Positions 57,947 through 64,000 of a stretch of DNA of 64,000 nucleotides are shown one piece after another. The stretch lies in assembly GCA_016234655.1 (NCBI GenBank), contig JACRAU010000004.1, forward strand, positions 1 through 64,000. The letters are read 5' to 3'. Both the position numbers and the translations under genes were made by a program. The stretch comes from Betaproteobacteria bacterium. Lineage in GTDB: Bacteria; Pseudomonadota; Gammaproteobacteria; Burkholderiales; Thiobacillaceae. The first letter of the stretch is position 1. Every line of letters begins with the position of its first letter. Below the pieces are notes generated by a model. That model made no database searches. It was given only the letters and a program-made list of their open reading frames with translations, and was not told where the DNA came from.

Positions 57947-59092
57947 ATGAATACGATTACTGAAGAATTCAAAACGCCTGGCCAACTGATTCAAGCCTTG
58001 CTGGAAGAGCGAGGGTGGAGCAATCGCGTTCTCGCGGTCGTGATGGATGTTGAAGAAACGGGAATAAGCAAACTGATCGCGGACAAGAAATCCGTGACGC
58101 CAGAAATAGCCATAATGCTAGAGGAGGTATTTGGTGTCGAGGCTGAGAAATTTATAACCCTCCAGCGCAGTTATGACCTTGCCAAGGCGAGGCTGGTAGC
58201 CAGACCAAATCCGAGGCGTGCAACTAGAGCGCATCTGTTTGCAGGGCTTCCCGTCGCAGAGTTGATTAAACGGCGCTGGATAGAGGCAGAAGATATTCGG
58301 GACATGCCAAATGTGGAGCGTTCAATTGCGAAATTCTTTGGCGTTGAATCAATCGATGACGTGGAAATCATGCCCCATGCAGCAAAGAAGACTTCCGTGT
58401 CAGGCGATGCCACACCAGCTCAATTGGCGTGGTTATACCGAGTAAAGCAAATTGCTAGTGAGATGGTTGTCGGTCGGTATTCAAAATCATCTGTAGACCG
58501 TGCGATTGATTTGTTGCGCCAGCTCACGTTTGCGGCCGAAGAGGCTCGTAAGGTTCCTCGCATATTGGCCGAGTGTGGGATCCGCTTTGTCATTGTCGAA
58601 TCACTTCCATCGGCAAAAATTGATGGCGTTTGTTTCTGGCTCAATGAAAGCTCTCCGGTAATAGGAATGTCTCTGCGATTTGATCGAATTGATAATTTTT
58701 GGTTTGTATTGCGTCATGAGCTAGAGCACGTTCTTCAAGAACATGGAAAGTCGTTAATCACTATAGATTCTGAGCTAGAGGGCGCGCGCGCCGGTACTGG
58801 CGATGGCGTTGCCGAAGAAGAGAGAATTGCGAACCGGGCAGCATCTGAGTTTTGCGTCCCGCAAAAGTCTATGGATAGCTTTATCGCTCGCAAAGCCCCC
58901 GTATTTGCAGAGCGAGATATTCTCGGCTTTGCCGCTACGCTAAAAGTTCACCCTGGGCTAGTCGCAGGTCAGCTTAGGTTCAGGACTGGGCGCTATGACA
59001 GATTCACAAGTCACATCGTGAAAATAAGGTCCATTGTCACTCCGGGTGCAGTGGTTGATGGTTGGGGCGACGTTGCCCCTGTTGGAACTTAG
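57947..59092 (+). CDS. HTH (HigA/XRE-type) and ImmA/IrrE metallopeptidase fusion
   Basis: The 381-residue protein has an N-terminal HTH_3 domain (about 15-70; GISKLIADKKSVTPEIAIML) and a C-terminal ImmA/IrrE-like metallopeptidase with zinc motif HELEH (about residue 260). The layout resembles antitoxin-peptidase regulators of toxin-antitoxin and mobile-element stress switches. Codon use and GC are lower than in the host genes. The next gene is 10 bases downstream. Function in the transposon is unknown; a switch for transposition or for addiction is possible. Confidence 0.85.
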   Translation: MNTITEEFKTPGQLIQALLEERGWSNRVLAVVMDVEETGISKLIADKKSVTPEIAIMLEEVFGVEAEKFITLQRSYDLAKARLVARPNPRRATRAHLFAGLPVAELIKRRWIEAEDIRDMPNVERSIAKFFGVESIDDVEIMPHAAKKTSVSGDATPAQLAWLYRVKQIASEMVVGRYSKSSVDRAIDLLRQLTFAAEEARKVPRILAECGIRFVIVESLPSAKIDGVCFWLNESSPVIGMSLRFDRIDNFWFVLRHELEHVLQEHGKSLITIDSELEGARAGTGDGVAEEERIANRAASEFCVPQKSMDSFIARKAPVFAERDILGFAATLKVHPGLVAGQLRFRTGRYDRFTSHIVKIRSIVTPGAVVDGWGDVAPVGT

Positions 59093-59102
59093 GAGATAGG
59101 CA

Positions 59103-59585
59103 ATGGCAACGAAGGCCCAGCAGATGCAGAGCATTATCAAATGCTACAGAGATGAAACCGGCAAAGACTCTGTAGATATGCACGATGTCGCACAATACGC
59201 AGTAAAGATGGGATGGCCATTGCCGGCGCCAAAAACTGCCATTGATCGGCTGGCAGAGCAATTTTCGAGCGCGGCGCGCGAAGAGGTGCGCCGTGACGAG
59301 ATTACCGGTCGCCCATACAGAGCAAACCTTGCGGTTACAACTTGGCAGGGAAGCCAGCAGCTAACTCTATGGACGGATATTGATGTCGCACCCCGTAACG
59401 TTGCGCACAAATCATTTCAGCAACGACGCGAGCAAATGGTTGGTGATGCTGTTCAGCTTACTTTTGACGTGATGCACTGGAATCGTATTAATGAAAAAGA
59501 CGATCCCATCGTCATGCCAATGGATTTCACGGATGACGTTGAATGGCGGGTGAACGCACCCGATGATAAAAGCGAAGCAGCCTAA
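59103..59585 (+). CDS. Transposon cargo protein, function unknown
   Basis: The 160-residue protein starts MATKAQQMQSIIKCYRDETG and has central DEITGRPYRANLAVTTWQGS and RREQMVGDAVQLTFDVMHWN, a conserved-looking core. I recall similar sequences next to ImmA/IrrE genes, but no function is known. It is soluble, without a signal peptide. It starts 10 bases after the HTH-peptidase gene and the pair looks like an operon (a possible toxin partner). Its end meets the next gene convergently. Confidence 0.7.
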   Translation: MATKAQQMQSIIKCYRDETGKDSVDMHDVAQYAVKMGWPLPAPKTAIDRLAEQFSSAAREEVRRDEITGRPYRANLAVTTWQGSQQLTLWTDIDVAPRNVAHKSFQQRREQMVGDAVQLTFDVMHWNRINEKDDPIVMPMDFTDDVEWRVNAPDDKSEAA

Positions 59586-59812
59586 GAGCCTTTTTTCCAG
59601 CGCGCTTCGGCAGCAAGGCGCGCGATCTCTGACCGCTCCTCGGGCGTGAGCTTCTCCGCCCGAGCCTTACCGCCCTTCTTCCCGCCCTTCACGGACGATT
59701 CCTTTTTCTCTTTATCCTTGGGGTTCTCGGTAGGCTCAGCCTCGCCAGTGGCTTCCGCCACGATGGAGGCAGCCAGTTGGTTCAAATCAGGGCGCTTTTG
59801 ACGTTTCTGCAT
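59582..59812 (-). CDS. Small Lys/Glu-rich protein with KGG-like motif, transposon cargo
   Basis: The 76-residue protein has a charged linker (ENPKDKEKKESSVKGGKKGG) and a C-terminal KARAEKLTPEERSEIARLAA motif followed by EARWKK. That motif recurs at the ends of many small mobile-element proteins; role unknown, perhaps nucleic-acid binding. It is convergent and overlaps the previous gene by four bases. No other gene lies between it and the right end. Confidence 0.65.
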   Translation of the reverse strand: MQKRQKRPDLNQLAASIVAEATGEAEPTENPKDKEKKESSVKGGKKGGKARAEKLTPEERSEIARLAAEARWKKGS

Positions 59813-60087
59813 AGTGATATATCTATATCACATGCCGGCTTAGCTGCGCATCAATGCGGATTTCAAACTGAGACACCACCCTTTAGTCCGGTGGTTTTCT
59901 CACATTATTGGATGTGCTCGGTGCCTTAGCCAGTCTTTTGTGTGTGACGCCGGCAACACGGCTATTCCGACAAAATCGCTCAAGTCTTATGGCCTATACC
60001 GGAATCCTTGCCGGCAAAGAAGTAGCCACGCTAATATCGTGCAAATAGACGATTAGCATCCTGATATCGCCATAGGGAGAAGCGGAG

Positions 60088-60993
60088 ATGCATAGGTTAC
60101 TGGTTTTGCTGGGCGTATTTTTGTCGTTCTGCTCGGGCCACCTTTGGGCAGAGAGCTATAAGCCTAGCGGCACGGCGGCAACGGAAACGGTCTATACCTT
60201 CGCGCCCCACCCCTATCTGACGCCCAAGGACCTGTTCGCGGCCTATGATCCGATCATGCGCTATCTGGAGAAGAAGATACCCGGCGTGAAATTCCAGGTC
60301 GAAACCTCCAAGGACTATGCCGCCTACGAGGCCAAGATCGCCGATCGCGGCTTTCATTTCGGCCTACCCAATCCCTATCAGACCGTACTCGGCCTGAAGC
60401 ATGGCTACCGCGTCATCGCCAAGATGACGCCGGACGAGGATTTTCGCGGTTGGATGATCGTGCGCAAGGACCGCAAACCGCGCCAACCGCGCGACCTGGC
60501 CGGCCAAATAATCTGCTTCCCCTCGGCCTCGGCCGTGGCCGCCACCATGCTGCCCATGCTTTATCTGCACGACCACGGCCTCAACCTGAAGGAAACGTCG
60601 GTCAAATATGTCGGCTCGCCCGCCTCGGCGATCATGAGCGTCCACTCCGGCGATGCCGCCGCCTGCGGCGTATCGGTGCGGCACTGGCGCATCTGGAGCA
60701 AGGACAATCCGGACAAGGCCGGCACCTTGGAACCGATCTGGCAGACCGCCAGCCTGCCGCACAACGGCGTGATCGCGCGCAGCGACGTGCCGCCCAAGCT
60801 GGCGCAGCAGGTCGCCGCCGTCTTGATCGGCATGGACAAGGACCCGAACCTGGATCAAAGCCAATTCACGGCCGATCAGGCCCATTTCGAAACCGCTCCC
60901 GAGGGCCTGTACAAGATCATGGAGCAATTCCTCAAGCGCTATGACGAGGCCATCGGGCTGCCGGCGCAAATGAAGCCGCAACCCGCGCGCTAG
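60088..60993 (+). CDS. PhnD-like periplasmic substrate-binding protein
   Basis: The 301-residue protein has a signal peptide (residues 1-21) and the PhnD/SsuA-like type-2 fold: YTFAPHPYLTPKDLFAAY, FHFGLPNPYQTVLG and LAGQIICFPSASAVAATM. GGGAGAAGCGGAG precedes the ATG. There is no permease or ATPase nearby; instead a GGDEF/EAL membrane protein starts 7 bases later. A ligand-sensing role for that protein, rather than transport, is therefore likely. Confidence 0.85.
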   Translation: MHRLLVLLGVFLSFCSGHLWAESYKPSGTAATETVYTFAPHPYLTPKDLFAAYDPIMRYLEKKIPGVKFQVETSKDYAAYEAKIADRGFHFGLPNPYQTVLGLKHGYRVIAKMTPDEDFRGWMIVRKDRKPRQPRDLAGQIICFPSASAVAATMLPMLYLHDHGLNLKETSVKYVGSPASAIMSVHSGDAAACGVSVRHWRIWSKDNPDKAGTLEPIWQTASLPHNGVIARSDVPPKLAQQVAAVLIGMDKDPNLDQSQFTADQAHFETAPEGLYKIMEQFLKRYDEAIGLPAQMKPQPAR

Positions 60994-61000
60994 GCCCGTT

Positions 61001-63433
61001 TTGACACGCAGACTGCTGCACTTTCTATTCCATAGCATCCGCGGGCGGGTCATCGCCAGCGTGATCGTGTTGCATGCCGTGCTGATGGGTCTGGTGGTGT
61101 TCGACACCATCCAGCGCCAGCAGGATTTCATGCAACGCCAAATCTCCAGCGAGGGCCAAGGCCTGGCCCATAGCCTGGCGGTCAACGCCGAGCCCTGGCT
61201 GCTCAACGGCGACATCAGCGCGATGGACGAGATGGTGGACGGCCTGAAATCGCTGCCGCAATTGCAGCTCGCGCTGATTCTCGACGTCGACGGCAAGGTA
61301 CGCGCCAGCACCGATGACTCGCTGTTCAACCTGTTGCTGGACGACGAGCACAGTCGATGGCTGCTGATCGACGGCAAGCAGCAATGGCACGACAACGTGG
61401 TGGACAGCATCGCCCCGATCCAGGTCGACGGCGCCACCATCGGCCATGCCCGCGTCATGCTCAACACCTCGGGCGTTCGGGCCGAGCTGGCGGCGGTGGC
61501 GCGCAACGGCGCCATCTACGCCATCGTGGCCATCGTGCTGGGCGCGCTGTTCGCTTGGGGCGTGGTGCACACCGTGACCCAGCGCCTGGCCCGCCTGTCG
61601 GCGGCGGCCGACGCGATCGCGGCGGGCGACCTCAGCGTGTCCCTGCCCCAACACGAAGGCCGCGACGAAGTAGCGCGGCTGACCCACGATTTCAACGAAA
61701 TGGCTCGCGCACTGGAGAGCGACCGCGAACAGCGCAAGCGGTTCGAGGCCCTGCTGTTCGAGGAGAAGGAACGCGCGCTGGTGACCCTGCAATCCATCGG
61801 CGACGCGGTCATCACCACCGATATCACCGGCCACGTGGAATTCCTCAATCCGATCGCCGAGCGGCTGACCGGTTGGACCACCGACGAGGCACGCGGCCGG
61901 CCATTGATCGAGGTCTTCCACATCGTCAACGAGATGACGCGCATCGAGGTGGAAAACCCGGTGGACAAGGCCTTGCGCCTGAACGGCGTGGTCGGCCTGG
62001 CCAACCATACCCTGCTGATCCGGCGCGACGGCGAGGAATTCGCCATCGAGGATTCCGCCGCCCCGATCCGCGACCGCGACGGCAAGGTGATCGGCGTGGT
62101 GCTGGTCTTCCACGATGTCACCGAATCGCGCCAGATGGCGGAAGAGATCGCCTACCAGGCCAGCCACGACGCCTTGACCGGCCTGGTCAACCGGCGCGAA
62201 TTCGAGCAGCGCCTGAACCACCTGATCAGCAATGCCACGACCGAGCAGCGCCAGCATGCCCTGCTCTACATCGACCTCGATCAGTTCAAGGTGGTCAACG
62301 ACACCTGCGGCCACAGCGCGGGCGACGAGCTGCTGCGCCAACTCACGCTGATCATGCAGGACAAGATTCGCGGCAGCGACATGCTCGCCCGCCTGGGCGG
62401 CGACGAGTTCGGCGTGCTGCTGGAAAACTGCCCCCTGGACAAGGCGCAACACGTGGCCGAGAACCTGATCGAGTTGGTCAAGGGCTTCCGTTTCGTGTGG
62501 AGCGACAAGGCCTTCGTCGTCGGCGCCAGCATCGGCATCGTGGCCATCACCGAGCACAGCCGCGACTGGGCCAGCCTGCTCGGCAATGCCGACACCGCCT
62601 GCTACCTGGCCAAGGAAAAGGGCCGAAACCGGCTACAGGTCTACCATGTCGAGGATGCCGAGCTAGCCAAGCGCTACAGCGAGATGCACTGGGTCGGCCG
62701 CATCAACAAGGCCTTCGAGGAAGACCGTTTCCTGCTCTACCACCAGGCCATCGTCCCCACCTCGCGGCGAACGGACGAGCTGCCTCATTTCGAGATGCTG
62801 GTGCGCATGATCGACGAGGATGGCCAATTGGTCACGCCCAGCGTTTTCATCCCCGCCGCCGAACGCTACAACCTGATGGGCGCCCTGGACCGCTGGGTGG
62901 TCAGCAACGCCTTGAACTGGGTGGTCGCCCATAAAGACACGCCGATGATCTGCGCGATCAACCTCTCCGGCCATTCCATCGGCGACGAGGGCTTTTTGCG
63001 CTTCTTGATCGACCAGATCAAGGGTACCGGCGTGCAGCCGCACAATCTATGCTTCGAGATCACCGAAACGGCCGCCATCGCCAACCTGGACAAGGCCGTG
63101 CACTTCATCCGCGAGCTCAAGCTGCGCGGCTGCCGCTTCGCGCTGGACGACTTCGGCGCCGGCCTGTCCTCTTTCGCCTACCTCAAGAACCTGCCGGTGG
63201 ACTACCTCAAGATCGACGGCAGCTTCGTGAAGGATATCGACCGCAACGAGACCAGTTACGCGATGGTGGAGGCAATCAATAAGATCGGCCACACCATGAA
63301 GATCAAGACCATCGCCGAATTCGTGGAAACCCCGATCATCATGGAAAAGCTCGCCGCCATCGGCGTCGATTTCGCCCAAGGCTTCGGCATCTCCGAACCG
63401 ATGCCCCTAGGTGATCTTCTCGAAGCCGCCTAG
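61001..63433 (+). CDS. HAMP-PAS-GGDEF-EAL membrane protein
   Basis: The 810-residue protein has a TTG start 7 bases after the preceding stop. It has helices at about 15-36 and 168-188 bracketing a periplasmic domain, then HAMP (190-245), PAS (265-375), GGDEF (385-545) and EAL (560-800). The cyclase site RLGGDEF is intact, with an RxxD site (RGSD). The phosphodiesterase keeps LDDFGAG and YLKIDG, though EML replaces EAL. It may therefore act in both directions on c-di-GMP, controlled by the PhnD-like partner. Confidence 0.92.
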   Translation: MTRRLLHFLFHSIRGRVIASVIVLHAVLMGLVVFDTIQRQQDFMQRQISSEGQGLAHSLAVNAEPWLLNGDISAMDEMVDGLKSLPQLQLALILDVDGKVRASTDDSLFNLLLDDEHSRWLLIDGKQQWHDNVVDSIAPIQVDGATIGHARVMLNTSGVRAELAAVARNGAIYAIVAIVLGALFAWGVVHTVTQRLARLSAAADAIAAGDLSVSLPQHEGRDEVARLTHDFNEMARALESDREQRKRFEALLFEEKERALVTLQSIGDAVITTDITGHVEFLNPIAERLTGWTTDEARGRPLIEVFHIVNEMTRIEVENPVDKALRLNGVVGLANHTLLIRRDGEEFAIEDSAAPIRDRDGKVIGVVLVFHDVTESRQMAEEIAYQASHDALTGLVNRREFEQRLNHLISNATTEQRQHALLYIDLDQFKVVNDTCGHSAGDELLRQLTLIMQDKIRGSDMLARLGGDEFGVLLENCPLDKAQHVAENLIELVKGFRFVWSDKAFVVGASIGIVAITEHSRDWASLLGNADTACYLAKEKGRNRLQVYHVEDAELAKRYSEMHWVGRINKAFEEDRFLLYHQAIVPTSRRTDELPHFEMLVRMIDEDGQLVTPSVFIPAAERYNLMGALDRWVVSNALNWVVAHKDTPMICAINLSGHSIGDEGFLRFLIDQIKGTGVQPHNLCFEITETAAIANLDKAVHFIRELKLRGCRFALDDFGAGLSSFAYLKNLPVDYLKIDGSFVKDIDRNETSYAMVEAINKIGHTMKIKTIAEFVETPIIMEKLAAIGVDFAQGFGISEPMPLGDLLEAA

Positions 63434-63448
63434 GTCGGCCTGCTTGCC

Positions 63449-63640
63449 ATGACCATCACCTATTGCATGTGCTCCAACTGCCCCTTGGCGCGGGACTGCC
63501 TGCGCCACGAGGACGATGCCGCCCATCACAGCCTGACCCGGACCTATGCCGACTTCAGCGAGGAGCTGATCCGGCACGGCGACGGCACGGTCACCTGCCC
63601 TTTTTTTCTTGACGCCACGACACGGGATAAACCCGCCTAG
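63449..63640 (+). CDS. Small cysteine-containing protein, function unknown
   Basis: The 63-residue frame begins 15 bases after the GGDEF/EAL stop and starts MTITYCMCSNCPLARDC. It has five cysteines in CMCSNC, DC and TCPFF contexts, suggesting metal binding. It may be translated with the gene before it, but codon support is modest and no ribosome site is clear. Confidence 0.5.
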   Translation: MTITYCMCSNCPLARDCLRHEDDAAHHSLTRTYADFSEELIRHGDGTVTCPFFLDATTRDKPA

Positions 63641-63696
63641 ATCGGCTCGGCAACGCCACCGTTGCGACGCAGCCGCGTTGCCCTTAGCATCGGCCC

Positions 63697-64000
63697 ATGC
63701 GCCTTGCCGCTTTTCTCCTGCTTCTCGCCCCCTTGCTCTCGCCGCTCGCCACGCCGGCGGCGGACATACGCATTGCCCGCGACGGCATGGTGTTCAGCGT
63801 TGGCGTGCGCGATGCCGAAGGCGTCACGGCGTTTTACGCCGCGCGTGGTTTTCCGAAGGCCATGCTCGACACCATCGGCCGGACCTGCTTCGTCGGCATC
63901 GGCATCGTCAACGAGCGCCGCGACACGCTTTGGCTGGAACTGGCCAACTGGCGCTTCATCGGCGCCGACGGCCGCGAGATAAGCCGCATCGGCCGGCCGG
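63697..64000 (+). CDS. Secreted protein, start only (cut by window edge)
   Basis: An ATG at 63697 opens a frame without stop to the window end (101 residues seen). It begins MRLAAFLLLLAPLLSPLATP, a signal peptide, and continues with a possible beta-rich domain (GRTCFVGIGIVNERRDTLWLE). The family is not recognised from this part. A shorter overlapping frame in another phase is a shadow. Confidence 0.6.
   Translation, partial: MRLAAFLLLLAPLLSPLATPAADIRIARDGMVFSVGVRDAEGVTAFYAARGFPKAMLDTIGRTCFVGIGIVNERRDTLWLELANWRFIGADGREISRIGRP

Larger units (their letters stand above)
56954..59880. mobile_element. IS1-type transposon with three cargo genes
   Basis: Terminal inverted repeats read GGTAGTGTCTCAGTTTGAAA on the left and, inverted, GGTGGTGTCTCAGTTTGAAA on the right. 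The 8-bp sequence CTTTAGTC is duplicated outside the ends (56946-56953 and 59881-59888). An IS1-like DDE transposase gene occupies the left third and ends inside the repeat. The rest holds three unrelated genes of lower GC than the host. Complete ends, intact transposase and perfect duplication suggest a fairly recent insertion. Confidence 0.9.

Overview
The window is a GC-rich chromosomal segment from what looks like a sulfur-oxidising betaproteobacterium of the Thiobacillus/Sulfuritortus type. The evidence is a complete soxXYZAB cluster, a TusE/DsrC-like protein, an APS kinase, many c-di-GMP proteins, and housekeeping genes of proteobacterial type (rhlE, rmuC, bepA, purU, nrdAB, yaeQ). The genus is an inference from gene content only. 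No rRNA or tRNA gene was seen.

Layout. 0-10 kb: the end of an IS110-type transposase, an MBL-fold hydrolase with a Nudix hydrolase, a secreted FecR-domain protein, a GGDEF protein with a degenerate EAL domain, rhlE, an orphan parA, tcdA and a YbbN-like thioredoxin. 10-17.7 kb: an HPP-CBS membrane protein, a 267-bp MITE-like element inserted between two convergent stop codons, a STAS-like protein, an EamA transporter, rmuC and a MacAB-type efflux operon. 17.8-24.3 kb: a six-gene MoxR/DUF58/VWA (Bat-type) operon. 24.3-28.4 kb: soxB, soxA, soxZ, soxY and soxX, all on the minus strand. 28.5-36 kb: bepA, moaC, a PuuD-like membrane protein, tusE, sodB, a ygiQ gene carrying an in-frame DUF559 nuclease-like insertion bounded by palindromic repeats, and purU. 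36-40 kb: two CheY paralogues around a decayed STAS gene, transposase debris, a tiny membrane protein joined to a chemoreceptor, and an inverted-repeat element. 40-45 kb: nrdAB behind two NrdR-like boxes. 44.5-48 kb: a degenerate trypsin-like protein and a BsuBI/PstI-type restriction-modification pair preceded by the same palindromic repeat seen in ygiQ. 48-57 kb: an FKBP, a NYN-LOTUS protein, an HNH protein, cysC, yaeQ, three secreted proteins in tandem, a secreted metallo-hydrolase and a FapA-type protein. 57-59.9 kb: a complete IS1-type transposon with 8-bp target duplications and three AT-richer cargo genes. 60-64 kb: a PhnD-like binding protein paired with a HAMP-PAS-GGDEF-EAL protein, and the start of a secreted protein.

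How it fits together. The sox proteins oxidise thiosulfate in the periplasm. Three secreted or membrane-anchored sensing units (two GGDEF/EAL proteins and a chemoreceptor with CheY-like proteins) suggest active taxis and biofilm control. The most unusual theme is small mobile or repetitive DNA placed exactly at gene ends or inside genes: the MITE at 11.66 kb, two-hairpin repeats touching the stop codons of tcdA and nrdA, a REP-like repeat that forms the C-terminus of YgiQ, and the DUF559 insertion inside YgiQ.
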